A DNA stretch of 35,099 nt. Source: Melioribacter sp. (GTDB lineage Bacteria > Bacteroidota > Ignavibacteria > Ignavibacteriales > Melioribacteraceae). Positions 25,610 to 35,064 of the stretch are shown in pieces. Below the pieces are notes generated by a model, which saw only the letters and a program-made list of their open reading frames with translations, ran no database searches and had not been told where the DNA came from. Both the position numbers and the translations under genes were made by a program. The first letter of the stretch is position 1, and every line of letters starts with the position of its first letter. The DNA lies in contig JAHEZQ010000040.1 of assembly GCA_023250955.1 (NCBI GenBank), positions 1-35,099 of the forward strand, written 5' to 3'.

Positions 25610-27136
25610 ATGGATCAAAACTTACTCTTAACATACTTACTTCTAACTCCGATAATCGGGAGCGTGCTTGTTCTTTTCTTTAAACAAGAACAAAAGCAGC
25701 TCATCCGTTGGTTCGGTTTAGCAATATCGCTTATTGCATTTGTTATATCGTTGATTATTTATTTTGGTTTCGATCAGACAAATTCCCAATTCCAGTTTAT
25801 TCATCAAGTTACTTGGATAAAAAGTTTAAACATCAGCTACCATGTTGGTGTTGATGGAATTTCTTTACTTCTTGTTCTGCTTACAACATTCTTAACTCCG
25901 CTAACACTTCTTTCAACATGGAAAGCGATTGAGAAAAATGTAAAGATGTTCACATTTTCAATGCTCTTTCTTGAAGTGGGAATGCTCGGCGTTTTTATTT
26001 CACTAGATATTTTCTTGTTCTACATTTTCTGGGAAGCGATGCTTATCCCAATGTACTTCATCATCGGTATTTGGGGAGGCGAGAGAAAAATTTATGCAGC
26101 AGTTAAATTTTTTATTTTTACAATGTTCGGTAGTCTTCTGATGCTTGTTGCAATTATCTGGCTCGCTGTTTATGCTTCGAGTTTGCTAGGTCATTTCACA
26201 ACGAACTTAATAGAACTTTATAAAGTTGGCCCAACAATTCCTCACGAAATTCAATCATGGATGTTCGGCGCATTCTTCTTAAGCTTTGCAATAAAAGTTC
26301 CTCTGTTTCCTCTTCACACTTGGCTGCCAGATGCTCACGTTGAAGCACCTACTGCAGGCTCTGTTATTCTTGCAGGAGTTTTGCTGAAGATGGGAACGTA
26401 TGGCTTGATTCGATTCTGTCTGCCGTTGTTTCCACAATCGGCTGTTAATTTTGCACCGGTCATTTCAGTGTTGGCGGTGATTGGAATTATTTACGGTGCA
26501 CTTGTTTCGATGGTGCAGACCGATATGAAAAAATTAGTAGCTTATTCTTCCGTTTCTCATCTTGGATTTGTTGTGCTCGGAATTTTTGCTATGACAGTTG
26601 AATCTGTTCAAGGTGCGGTGATACAAATGGTGAATCACGGATTATCTACAGGGGCATTATTCCTTTTAGTCGGAGTTTTGTACGAAAGAACTCATCATCG
26701 TGAAATTTCATTTTATGGAGGAATCGCTAAACTTGTTCCATTATATTCAACTGTGTTGATGATCGCGATGCTCTCATCAATCGGTTTACCAGGATTGAAT
26801 GGATTTATCGGCGAGTTTTTGATTTTAATCGGCTCGTTCAAATCAGCAGTGTTAAACAGTTGGTGGTTTACAATTTTTGCTGCAAGCGGAGTGATCTTTG
26901 CGGCAGTTTATATGTTATGGATGTATCAACGTGTAGTATTCGGTGAAGTAAAAAATGAAGAATTGAAACATGAATTGACTGATATGAATTTGCGAGAGAT
27001 GATTGTGATTGTTCCAATTTTCATTTTTATAATTTGGATTGGTGTTTATCCAAGTACATTCTTAAAACTTACTGAAGCATCAACGCAATCAATACTTCAG
27101 CAAGTCGGTTCATATACAATAAATTTGTTTAAATAG
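25610..27136 (+). CDS. nuoM: NADH-quinone oxidoreductase subunit M
   Basis: The second antiporter-like subunit, 508 residues with about 14 helices. Motifs are IFWEAMLIPMYFIIGIWGG (essential Glu), KVPLFPLHTWLPDAHVEAPT, AGVLLKMGTYGLIRF and YSSVSHLGFVVLG. The reading frame is intact. The upstream palindrome ends 15 bases before the ATG, so the gene's ribosome site lies in or next to that repeat. nuoN follows by 8 bases. Confidence 0.95.
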   Translation: MDQNLLLTYLLLTPIIGSVLVLFFKQEQKQLIRWFGLAISLIAFVISLIIYFGFDQTNSQFQFIHQVTWIKSLNISYHVGVDGISLLLVLLTTFLTPLTLLSTWKAIEKNVKMFTFSMLFLEVGMLGVFISLDIFLFYIFWEAMLIPMYFIIGIWGGERKIYAAVKFFIFTMFGSLLMLVAIIWLAVYASSLLGHFTTNLIELYKVGPTIPHEIQSWMFGAFFLSFAIKVPLFPLHTWLPDAHVEAPTAGSVILAGVLLKMGTYGLIRFCLPLFPQSAVNFAPVISVLAVIGIIYGALVSMVQTDMKKLVAYSSVSHLGFVVLGIFAMTVESVQGAVIQMVNHGLSTGALFLLVGVLYERTHHREISFYGGIAKLVPLYSTVLMIAMLSSIGLPGLNGFIGEFLILIGSFKSAVLNSWWFTIFAASGVIFAAVYMLWMYQRVVFGEVKNEELKHELTDMNLREMIVIVPIFIFIIWIGVYPSTFLKLTEASTQSILQQVGSYTINLFK

Positions 27137-27144
27137 ATAAACTT

Positions 27145-28575
27145 ATGCCTCTAAATAATTACGAATATTTTTTATTGATGCCTCAAATAATAATTGGGGT
27201 TGGAATTGTATTATCGGTTCTAATCGAAATTTATACAAAGAAGAGCGAACAAATTCTCCCTTGGTTTTCAATTGCGATATTTTTTGCTACTGCATTTTAT
27301 TCTGTGTTTAATATAAATCAAAATTTTGTTTTGTTCGGCGGAATGATTGAAGTTGGCGGCAAACCGGCAATCTTCAATTTCATTTTTAATATAGGGGCCG
27401 CACTTGTTGTTCTTTCATCAATAGATTATCTAAAAAAATACGGAACGTATTTTGGCGAGTATTATATTTTGATCCAATCATCCGTACTTGGAATGATGGT
27501 GATGTCGGGCGCAAAAGATATTCTAATGATTTTTATGGGATTGGAATTGATGTCTATTTGCTTTTATGTGCTTGCTGGGATTAATCGTAAAAAATTTTCT
27601 GCTAATGAAGCATCATTGAAATATTTTTTGCTCGGTGCTTTTACAACCGGATTCATAGTTTACGGCATTGCATTGATCTACGGAGCCACCGGCACGACTA
27701 GTATTCAAAACTTAGTTGAGAATTTTGTCGGTTATTCATCAAATATAATTTTTATACTTGGAATGATTCTTTTCTTAATCGGGTTCAGTTTTAAAATTGC
27801 GACAGTCCCATTTCATATGTGGGTTCCGGATGTATATCAAGGTTCTGCAACTACCGTTACTTCTTTGATGTCCACAACCGGTAAAGCTGCTGCATTTAGC
27901 GTTTTGATCATTATATTATCTGCAGTATTTAGTTTTAACGCACCAAATGTATTCAGCCCATACTTTGCAACAATCTCTGCTCTTTCAATGTTATTTGGAA
28001 GTATTGTTGCGATCTCACAAAATAATTTGAAAAGAATGCTTGCTTACTCGTCAATCGCTCATGCAGGTTATATGGCTATAGGTCTCGCAGCCGGAAATAT
28101 ATTTAGTGTTGCCGGAATAATTTTTTATCTCGCTGCTTATGCATTTATGAACATCGGTGCTTTCACTGTAATATCTATTGTAGAAGGTGAAAATGATTCC
28201 AGAACAGATCTAAATTCTTTTGCTGGATTAAATGCTAAGAGTCCTATACTTGCCGCGACTATGGCACTTTTCATGTTTGCCCTTGCCGGAATTCCACCGC
28301 TTGCCGGTTTCTTCGGAAAATATTACGTGTTTATTGCTGCGATACAAAGTAAATTAACTTGGCTTGCCATACTTGGCGTGTTATCAAGTGTGATAAGTGT
28401 TTATTTTTATATTCGTGTTGTTGTGTTTATGTATTTCAAAGATGCAACAGAGGATTTCAAAATTAATATTTCACCATACAGTTTAATCGCAGTTGTTATC
28501 ACTGCCTTGTTAATATTAGTTTTTGGTATTCTCCCGGATACGCTAATGAATGTGATAACTTCAGTTTTACATTAA
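27145..28575 (+). CDS. nuoN: NADH-quinone oxidoreductase subunit N
   Basis: The third antiporter-like subunit, 476 residues. Typical parts are GLELMSICFYVLAGINRK, FKIATVPFHMWVPDVYQGSA and YSSIAHAGYMAIGLA, ending in a helix and VITSVLH. It closes the nuoJKLMN run. It is convergent with the GIY-YIG gene, whose stop is 1 base away, and no terminator hairpin is visible between them. Confidence 0.95.
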   Translation: MPLNNYEYFLLMPQIIIGVGIVLSVLIEIYTKKSEQILPWFSIAIFFATAFYSVFNINQNFVLFGGMIEVGGKPAIFNFIFNIGAALVVLSSIDYLKKYGTYFGEYYILIQSSVLGMMVMSGAKDILMIFMGLELMSICFYVLAGINRKKFSANEASLKYFLLGAFTTGFIVYGIALIYGATGTTSIQNLVENFVGYSSNIIFILGMILFLIGFSFKIATVPFHMWVPDVYQGSATTVTSLMSTTGKAAAFSVLIIILSAVFSFNAPNVFSPYFATISALSMLFGSIVAISQNNLKRMLAYSSIAHAGYMAIGLAAGNIFSVAGIIFYLAAYAFMNIGAFTVISIVEGENDSRTDLNSFAGLNAKSPILAATMALFMFALAGIPPLAGFFGKYYVFIAAIQSKLTWLAILGVLSSVISVYFYIRVVVFMYFKDATEDFKINISPYSLIAVVITALLILVFGILPDTLMNVITSVLH

Positions 28576-28576
28576 A

Positions 28577-28933
28577 CTACTTCTTAATTATATTATATCC
28601 TTTTTCACGAAACGGTTGAAGTTTTTCGAGCCATAAATCTTCTAATGTTTTAAGGTCATCATCATATTTATATGAAGGATCATCTTTCGGTTCTAATGTA
28701 TCCAGCACTTCAAATGTAAAATTTTGTTCACCATATTTAGAGTAATCTTTTTGCAGTTCACCGTTAACGTGTACACCGGAATTTAATTGGAATTTATAAC
28801 TGTTGGATTTACCATGAAGGTTTTTACTATTGCCGATAAATATTTTCCCGTTAATTAAATTTTTAATTTGATAAATACCCATAGGCGGCAAAGTTTGTTT
28901 GTATAGTTTCTTCAATTCCTTTTTGTCAATCAT
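28577..28933 (-). CDS. small GIY-YIG domain protein
   Basis: The 118-residue protein has the GIY-YIG nuclease frame: GIYQIKNLINGKIFIGNSKN, with G19-I20-Y21 and F32-I33-G34, then a Glu in FTFEVLDTLE and a C-terminal LEDLWLEKLQPF. In the founding enzymes the second motif is YIG and an Arg follows; here it is FIG and the usual Arg position reads NLHGK. Catalysis is thus doubtful. A free-standing family of this size occurs in Bacteroidota and Firmicutes with unknown role. It is convergent with nuoN. Confidence 0.75.
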   Translation of the reverse strand: MIDKKELKKLYKQTLPPMGIYQIKNLINGKIFIGNSKNLHGKSNSYKFQLNSGVHVNGELQKDYSKYGEQNFTFEVLDTLEPKDDPSYKYDDDLKTLEDLWLEKLQPFREKGYNIIKK

Positions 28934-29085
28934 GTTTTCTCCGGTAATAGAACAATTAATTACGGAAACAATTTACTATTAAGAAATTAATATTTCGAAG
29001 ATTTTGTTTCTCTCAAAAAATCATAACTAATATTTATCCCAATTCTTTCTTATTTTACGCTAAGAAAATCCGCATAGGATAATTT

Positions 29086-30651
29086 ATGATACCACTTTAT
29101 ACATCTCAGCAGGTCCGTGAAGCTGACAGCTTTGCAATTAATACTCTCGGCATTCCGAGTATTGTTTTGATGGAGAATGCGGCGAGAAGTCTTTATCATG
29201 AGATTATTCAAAATCTTTCTGAAAAATTAGAAAATAAAAACGTAGGTATTGTTTGTGGTAAAGGGAATAACGGCGGTGATGGATTTGCAGCTGCACGGCA
29301 TTTTATCATTAATGAATATTTTGTAAAAATTATTTCTCTTGGCGCTGAAGAGGAATTAAAAGGTGATGCTCTAACAAATTTCAGAATTATTAAAAATTTA
29401 ATTAATGAATATCCTTCCTCTAAATTAATGGTTTATGAAAGTGTTAAAGATTTATCTCAATTTGACGATTGCTCTTTAATAATTGATGCGATGCTGGGTA
29501 CTGGAAGCCGTGGTGAATTAACCGAACCTTATAAAGAAATTGTTGAGAAAATAAATCAGTCGAATGCTTTCAAAGTTGCAATAGATCTTCCAACGGGTCT
29601 AGATTTAGAAAACGCCTATGGTGAAGTTGTATTCAACGCAGATCTTACAGTTACACTTTCTGAATATAAAACTGGATTGTTCTACGGGAAGGGTTATGTT
29701 AATTGCGGAAGTATATCAAGAGGAACTATTGGAATTGGAAATGAATATTACGATAAACTTATTATTACAGATTACCTAATTGAGCCGGAAGATGCTTATT
29801 TTGGATTACCGACCAAAAAATTAGACCAGCATAAATATTCTGCCGGAAAAGTTTTTATTATTGCTGGAAGTGGAAAACTGCCTGGTGCTTCGTTTCTAAC
29901 AGCAAATACAGTATTAAGGAGCGGCGCTGGGTCATCTGTTCTTGCTTTTCCAAAATCAATTAAAATACTTGCTCAGCAGATGCTTGATAGCGCAATTGTT
30001 TTTGATTATGAAGATAACGGACAAGAAATTCTTTGCGATAAAAATTTAAAAGAGCTTGATGATAAAATTAATTGGGCAAATGTCATTGCAATTGGTCCTG
30101 GTTTGGGTAGAGATCAATCTACAATTAATGCTGTTATTGAGATATTAAAAAAGCATAAATCTAAAAAATTTGTAATTGATGCCGATGGAATATATGCACT
30201 CAGAAATGAGGAATATAAAAAGCTAAATCTAAAAGGGAATGTACTAACACCTCATCAAAAAGAATTTTCAGATATGATTGGAATTAACTTGGAGGAGTTA
30301 GAGAAGAATGTTTTAAAGTATGGTAAAAGTTTTTCTTCTGAAAATGGTTGCTATTTGGTACTGAAGGGTGCGCCTACCATTATTTTTAATCCCAATGGTG
30401 AAACTTTTATTAATAGTGCCGGTAATCCCGGATTAGCAAAATTTGGAAGCGGAGATGTTCTTACAGGAATTATTGCAGGCTTTCTTGCGCAGACAAATGA
30501 AATTGAAGACGCACTTATTAGTGCGGTTTACATCCACAGCTTAGCCGCAGATCTTTTACTTGAAGATAAAACCGAATACGGCTATACATCAGAGGACTTA
30601 ATTGATCAAATCCCGCATGCAATCAAATTCATTCTTAACTCGTTTGTATAA
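29086..30651 (+). CDS. nnr: bifunctional NAD(P)H-hydrate epimerase / ADP-dependent dehydratase
   Basis: It repairs damaged NAD(P)H: the N-terminal YjeF_N domain epimerises the hydrate and the C-terminal kinase-like domain dehydrates it with ADP or ATP. The 521 residues cover both. The N-domain has VCGKGNNGGDGFAAARHF and DAMLGTGSRGEL. The C-domain has GSGKLPGASFLTANTVLRSG, AIGPGLGRD, VIDADGIYAL, LTPHQKEF and GNPGLAKFGSGDVLTGIIAG with the catalytic Asp. ATG start. The 3' end overlaps the next gene. Confidence 0.93.
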   Translation: MIPLYTSQQVREADSFAINTLGIPSIVLMENAARSLYHEIIQNLSEKLENKNVGIVCGKGNNGGDGFAAARHFIINEYFVKIISLGAEEELKGDALTNFRIIKNLINEYPSSKLMVYESVKDLSQFDDCSLIIDAMLGTGSRGELTEPYKEIVEKINQSNAFKVAIDLPTGLDLENAYGEVVFNADLTVTLSEYKTGLFYGKGYVNCGSISRGTIGIGNEYYDKLIITDYLIEPEDAYFGLPTKKLDQHKYSAGKVFIIAGSGKLPGASFLTANTVLRSGAGSSVLAFPKSIKILAQQMLDSAIVFDYEDNGQEILCDKNLKELDDKINWANVIAIGPGLGRDQSTINAVIEILKKHKSKKFVIDADGIYALRNEEYKKLNLKGNVLTPHQKEFSDMIGINLEELEKNVLKYGKSFSSENGCYLVLKGAPTIIFNPNGETFINSAGNPGLAKFGSGDVLTGIIAGFLAQTNEIEDALISAVYIHSLAADLLLEDKTEYGYTSEDLIDQIPHAIKFILNSFV

Positions 30652-31051
30652 ATATTTTGGCAGTAACACAATTACTTTAATATACATTCCGTTAATTGTG
30701 TATTGGATAACGCTTTTTATTCTGACAACTATTCCAGCTGATAATGTTCCCCAGCTATTTGAGAATCAAGATAAATACGAACACTTTATTGCATATTGCG
30801 GATTAGGAATTTTATTATCGCTGACTCTATATTTTCAAAAGAAATTTAAGTTAATATCTTCCTATGCTTTTTTATTAGCATCACTTTTTGTATTTGTCTA
30901 CGGAGCCATTGATGAACTTCATCAGCTTTTTGTACCCGGTAGATATTGCGATTTTTATGATTGGCTTGCAGATTCTTCTGGTGGTATAATAGGTACTGGG
31001 ATTATCTTCTTATTTGTTAAGAGGGTTTCTAAAAAATATTCAATTGATTGA
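30617..31051 (+). CDS. VanZ-family membrane protein
   Basis: The protein of about 144 residues has four membrane helices with the VanZ pattern: YEHFIAYCGLGILLSLTLYF, then DELHQLFVPGRYCDFYDWLA and a final GGIIGTGIIFLF helix. The DExHQ-FVPGR-D signature is clear. Function is poorly known; the family is named from teicoplanin resistance. ATG at 30617 gives a 35-base overlap with nnr; TTG at 30602 would extend it by five residues. No ribosome site is clear at either, so coupling to nnr translation is likely. Confidence 0.85.
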   Translation: MQSNSFLTRLYKYFGSNTITLIYIPLIVYWITLFILTTIPADNVPQLFENQDKYEHFIAYCGLGILLSLTLYFQKKFKLISSYAFLLASLFVFVYGAIDELHQLFVPGRYCDFYDWLADSSGGIIGTGIIFLFVKRVSKKYSID

Positions 31052-31136
31052 ATCTTTTCCTGGCGACTTGTAAGAATCATCTGTAAGGGAAAAATTTGAC
31101 TAGCTTGAATTAAAGATTTAATAGAAGAGTTAACAC

Positions 31137-32162
31137 TTGAAAAGAAATGCTCGAAATAACCGTCCAATAATTATTTTTGTATCGTTTGCAATAATATATT
31201 TATTTGGGCTGTTAATGTTAAAATATAATCTCAATAATCTTCCGTTAGAAGAATTCAGAGTTGATTATATTGGCAATATTCTTAACATGCTGATAACGTT
31301 GTTAATAGTTATAGCGGGTATTTTTTTATCATTTGGGAAGAAAAATATAGACGGTAGGAAATCAAATCTAATTTTAGCATTCCAAATCGTTTCTTTACTC
31401 TCATTAGTTTTTGTTTTTTTTGTACAGAAAATGAATCTTATAAATAACAGCAGCTATTTATTTAACTTTCCGGCAAAAAAAGTTTACGTAGCATTTTTAT
31501 TCATGTTCAGTGATTTACTCCAAATATTCTCAGTAATATATTTATGGGGAGTTATAATTGGCGACGAAAATTATTTTGAACTGCGGACATTGATCCGCAC
31601 AATGGTTGCCGTTATAATTCTACTTGTATTTTCGCTTCTATATGTTTGGAATGTTAAAGTATATGATGAATCAAAACTGGTTCAAACGAAATATGATTAT
31701 GGTTTTATCCCTGGTGCTGCTGTTTATAGCAAGGGTGAACCTAGCCCCATCTTTGAAGCAAGGATAAGAAAAGCTCTTGAATTATATCGCGAAGGAAGAA
31801 TTAAAAAAATTCTTCTAACAGGTGGAAAAGCTCCCGGCGAAATTAGTGAATCTGAATCCGCATTTAATTATTTAACTAATTTAGGTGTTCCGAAGAAAGA
31901 TATTGTTGTTGAAAATCGTTCTTCAACAACATCAGAACAAATAAAATATCTTAGAAACGAAATTCTTTCATTAAAAAATAATAATACTGTTTTGATCATA
32001 TCAGATGGATTTCATCTTTCGAGGATTATCCAAATTGCTAATTTTTTTAAAATAAAAACGATAGGTGTATCATCGGATTATTCAATGTCTTTAAGTAAAA
32101 CTATTTTTTACCGTGCAAGAGAAAGCGTTGCTTTACTTTTGTTCTGGTTTTTTGCTATTTAG
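31137..32162 (+). CDS. YdcF/SanA-like DUF218 protein with N-terminal membrane region
   Basis: About 170 N-terminal residues form several membrane helices (for example IIIFVSFAIIYLFGLLML and MVAVIILLVFSLLYVW). A DUF218 domain follows: FIPGAAVYSKGEPSP, then KILLTGGKAPGE, ENRSSTTSEQI and VLIISDGFHLSRI, which are the typical anchors. Members act in envelope processes and their chemistry is not settled. The start is TTG at 31137. A gap of 86 bases separates it from the VanZ-family gene upstream. Confidence 0.85.
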   Translation: MKRNARNNRPIIIFVSFAIIYLFGLLMLKYNLNNLPLEEFRVDYIGNILNMLITLLIVIAGIFLSFGKKNIDGRKSNLILAFQIVSLLSLVFVFFVQKMNLINNSSYLFNFPAKKVYVAFLFMFSDLLQIFSVIYLWGVIIGDENYFELRTLIRTMVAVIILLVFSLLYVWNVKVYDESKLVQTKYDYGFIPGAAVYSKGEPSPIFEARIRKALELYREGRIKKILLTGGKAPGEISESESAFNYLTNLGVPKKDIVVENRSSTTSEQIKYLRNEILSLKNNNTVLIISDGFHLSRIIQIANFFKIKTIGVSSDYSMSLSKTIFYRARESVALLLFWFFAI

Positions 32163-32252
32163 TATTAATGTTAAGCTAACATTGCTCTTTTTGTTATTTG
32201 AAATTAAGAGGTTAGATTTACCGTCGAAATTTTAAGATGTTATCATAAGAAA

Positions 32253-32732
32253 ATGAAAAAATCTAATAGAAGAGAATTACGGGAAAAGGCACTGCAGGTT
32301 CTGTACGCTTATGAATTTAACGGTGATGGATTAACTTCTTTAACTGATGGAATACTTACAGATGTTAACTCGCCTACCGACAAACAGTTTGCTAAATCAT
32401 TAATTGATCGAGTCGTCGCTAATCAGAAACAGCTCGAAGAAATGATAAAAGAGAAAGTTGAAAATTGGGAAATGGAGCGTATAGCTCTTATTGATCGTAT
32501 ATTACTGAAAATTGGAATTGTTGAAATACTTTACTTCCCGGATATTCCGCCTAAAGTTTCTATAAATGAAGTAATAGAAATTGCGAAAGATTATTCAACA
32601 TCTAACAGTGGAAAATTTATTAATGGTATTTTAGATTCGATTCTAACTGAGACAAAAAAAGACGGTAGATTAAATAAAAGTGGTAGAGGACTTATTGAAG
32701 AATCCTTACCAAAAAAGTCCGATGAAGATTAA
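32253..32732 (+). CDS. nusB: transcription antitermination factor NusB
   Basis: The 159-residue protein begins RRELREKALQVLYAYEFNGD, the NusB N-terminal helix. It carries WEMERIALIDRILLKIGIVEILY and the ending SINEVIEIAKDYSTSNSGKFINGILD. It binds boxA RNA with NusE (S10) in rRNA antitermination. A short lysine/arginine-rich tail follows. Its 3' end overlaps the transporter start by 11 bases. Confidence 0.93.
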   Translation: MKKSNRRELREKALQVLYAYEFNGDGLTSLTDGILTDVNSPTDKQFAKSLIDRVVANQKQLEEMIKEKVENWEMERIALIDRILLKIGIVEILYFPDIPPKVSINEVIEIAKDYSTSNSGKFINGILDSILTETKKDGRLNKSGRGLIEESLPKKSDED

Positions 32733-34029
32733 AGAGAACGAAAGATTTCGGGTCTTTATCTGGACGCTCTTCGATTTTGCCAACACGTCATATTCAATAG
32801 TTGTAGTTACATTTCTTTATGCTGTTTATTTTAAGCAAACTGTTGTAGAAGGTAAAGCTGTCGGAGATTTCTATTGGAGTATCGGTACAAGCATTTCCAT
32901 GCTGATCACAGCATTAATCTCACCAATATTGGGAGCTATCGCAGATTATTCAGCCGGCAAAAAAAGATTCCTCTTATTTTTTACGCTTACCTGTATTGTT
33001 TCCACTTGTTTACTTTATTTTGTTAATAGAGGAGATATATTTCTCGGACTAACTTTATTTATCATTGCTAACGTTGGTTTTGAAGCGGGATTAGTTTTTT
33101 ACGACGCATTCTTACCAGAAATTACAGCACCGAAAAATTACGGCAGAGTAAGCGGTTATGGTTTTGCAATGGGTTATTTGGGTTCATTAACTACATTAGC
33201 TCTAGTGTTTCCGTTCATTAAATCACAGATGATAAAAGAAACTTTTCCGGTTTCCGCCCTTGTTTTTTTCTTATTTGCCATTCCGATATTTCTTTTTATT
33301 AAGGACAGCAGAAAAAATGTTGTTAGAGATAAATCGTTTTTAAGAATTGGAGTAACAAGAGTTTTAAATACAATTTCTCATTTAAAAAACTACAAAAATC
33401 TTTCAATATTTTTGCTCGCTTTCTTTTTCTATATAGAGGGCGTAAACACTGTAATTTATTTTTCCGGTAATTATGCAAGTACAACTCTTCACTTTAGTAT
33501 GGAAGAACTTATAGTATTTTTTCTAATAGTTCAGACAACAGCCATCTTGGGTTCTTTAGTATTTGGTTTTTTCGCAGACTCCTATGGGCAAAAAAAATCT
33601 TTAGTAATCTCATTAGTGATTTGGATATTTACCATACTATTAGCTTTTGCAACAAGCGACAAGAATAATTTTGTCATACAATCATTCTGCAAAATATTCA
33701 ATTCTGATCCAGAAAAAATATCAAGATCAAGTTTTTATCTTGTAGGATTATTGGCGGGGAGTGTTATGGGCGCAACTCAAAGTACAAGCAGAAGTTTAAT
33801 GTCTAAACTAACTCCATTTGAGAAGAAGACAGAATTTTTTGGTTTCTATTCATTGTTTGGCAAAAGTTCTGCAATATTAGGTCCATTAGTTTTTGGTTAT
33901 GTGAGTTTTATAACAGGTGAACAACGTTTTGCAATCTTAACAATTTGTATTTTTTTTATTATTGGATTAGCTGTCCTTAGTTTTGTAAAAGATGAGAAAG
34001 TGGAAATAGCTCAGATAGATGTCACTTAG
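32722..34029 (+). CDS. UMF1-type (Atg22-like) MFS transporter
   Basis: The protein of about 435 residues has about 12 helices. FIWTLFDFANTSYSIVVVTF at the start is the UMF1/Atg22 signature, followed by SPILGAIADYSAGKKRF and later ATQSTSRSLMSKLTP, as in this MFS branch. Substrate is unknown; relatives are seen as metabolite or amino acid exporters. ATG at 32722 is preferred over GTG at 32680, which would add 14 polar residues. It overlaps the M50-like gene by 8 bases at the 3' end (convergent). Confidence 0.87.
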   Translation: MKIKENERFRVFIWTLFDFANTSYSIVVVTFLYAVYFKQTVVEGKAVGDFYWSIGTSISMLITALISPILGAIADYSAGKKRFLLFFTLTCIVSTCLLYFVNRGDIFLGLTLFIIANVGFEAGLVFYDAFLPEITAPKNYGRVSGYGFAMGYLGSLTTLALVFPFIKSQMIKETFPVSALVFFLFAIPIFLFIKDSRKNVVRDKSFLRIGVTRVLNTISHLKNYKNLSIFLLAFFFYIEGVNTVIYFSGNYASTTLHFSMEELIVFFLIVQTTAILGSLVFGFFADSYGQKKSLVISLVIWIFTILLAFATSDKNNFVIQSFCKIFNSDPEKISRSSFYLVGLLAGSVMGATQSTSRSLMSKLTPFEKKTEFFGFYSLFGKSSAILGPLVFGYVSFITGEQRFAILTICIFFIIGLAVLSFVKDEKVEIAQIDVT

Positions 34030-34702
34030 TCTTTTTAATGTAGCTTAATTTCATAATAAAAAATATTCCCGCCAAAGAAATAATCAGCCAGATTAAACCG
34101 ATCACAATCGTCGGGACATTGATAAGATCTGATAAAATTGATGCATCTGAAAGTGCGGAATTGGCTGAAAGTACATCATCTTTAATATCAAATAAAACAT
34201 AGATACAACTTGACATCCCAAACAGTTTCAGTATATAAGAATCAATCCTAATTTGGAGGAAAAAAGCAGAAATGAATAATAAAACTGAAAAAAGAACGGC
34301 TAATAAAATGAGGGAGAAATTCTGCATCAAACTTACAGAGGTTATTAATATTAGGAATGCGATAAAGATTAATAACCACTTACCAATTTTTTTATTATAT
34401 GTTGAGTAAAAAATTAAAAGACCAAATAACAAACTTCCTAAATATCCTGAAGCAGCGATCAAAATATTATTTCCGTTTTCGGTTTCACATTTACCACTTA
34501 GATCGAAACCGATATTGAATGATATTATTTTACCACCGGATAAAATCGCACTAATTGCGTGGCTTATTTCATGAATTAAAACGACAAATAATTTGATAGG
34601 ATAAACAAGGTAAGTATCCCAGAATAAAAAATTAATTATCAATACAAATGAAAGAAAAACCAGTTCGGCAATATTTTGACTTTTGTTTTGTGATCTAACC
34701 AT
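34022..34702 (-). CDS. M50-like membrane metallopeptidase
   Basis: The 226-residue integral membrane protein has the zinc motif H44-E45-I-S-H48 in VLIHEISHAISAILSGG, followed by GFDLSGKCETENGNN and about five more helices. The group resembles Peptidase_M50B-like proteins, and the second motif typical of site-2 proteases is not obvious, so cleavage activity is unproven. It converges with the transporter gene. The gene upstream of it in its own direction is on the far side of the tRNAs. Confidence 0.75.
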   Translation of the reverse strand: MVRSQNKSQNIAELVFLSFVLIINFLFWDTYLVYPIKLFVVLIHEISHAISAILSGGKIISFNIGFDLSGKCETENGNNILIAASGYLGSLLFGLLIFYSTYNKKIGKWLLIFIAFLILITSVSLMQNFSLILLAVLFSVLLFISAFFLQIRIDSYILKLFGMSSCIYVLFDIKDDVLSANSALSDASILSDLINVPTIVIGLIWLIISLAGIFFIMKLSYIKKTK

Positions 34703-34783
34703 AATGTTTAATTATTTTCTTTTTGAAAAAATAGTAAAATAAATCTTGATTAAGATTCCATTAGCGATTAATTTTGTCTGTGT

Positions 34784-34856
34784 GCGGGCGTAACTCAGTT
34801 GGTAGAGTATCGGCTTCCCAAGCCGGTTGTCGCGGGTTCGAGTCCCGTCGCCCGCT
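34784..34856 (+). tRNA. tRNA-Gly (anticodon CCC)
   Basis: The acceptor stem GCGGGCG pairs with CGCCCGC. The D-arm is ACTC/GAGT. The anticodon loop TTCCCAA sits in the stem TCGGC/GCCGG, and the T-arm has GGGTTCGAGTCCC. It reads GGG codons. The CCA end is not encoded. Confidence 0.95.
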
Positions 34857-34945
34857 CAAAAATATTTAAGTTATATTGAATCTTAGAAGCAAATATTCTA
34901 TTATTGGTGCGCAAAAATTTTAGTTTATTGATTTATTATAAGCCT

Positions 34946-35020
34946 GGGGGCTTAGCTCAGTTGGTTCAGAGCATCTGCCTTACAAGCAGAGGGTCGGTGG
35001 TTCGAACCCATCAGCCCCCA
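34946..35020 (+). tRNA. tRNA-Val (anticodon TAC)
   Basis: The acceptor GGGGGCT pairs with AGCCCCC. The anticodon loop CTTACAA lies in the stem TCTGC/GCAGA, and the T-loop is GGTTCGAACCC. The discriminator is A, with no encoded CCA. It lies 89 bases after tRNA-Gly and is followed at once by a terminator. Confidence 0.95.
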
Positions 35021-35025
35021 CAAAT

Positions 35026-35064
35026 AAAAACCCTTACAATCGATTACCTTGTAAGGGTTTTTTT
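35026..35064 (+). terminator. Rho-independent terminator after the tRNAs
   Basis: The stem CCCTTACAA/TTGTAAGGG is flanked by an A-run on the left and a run of seven T on the right, so the hairpin could act in both directions. It ends the tRNA transcript. Confidence 0.93.

Noticed and set aside
28577-28933. Homing endonuclease of a mobile intron
   Set aside because: The protein is small, stands alone, has altered catalytic motifs, and no interrupted gene surrounds it.
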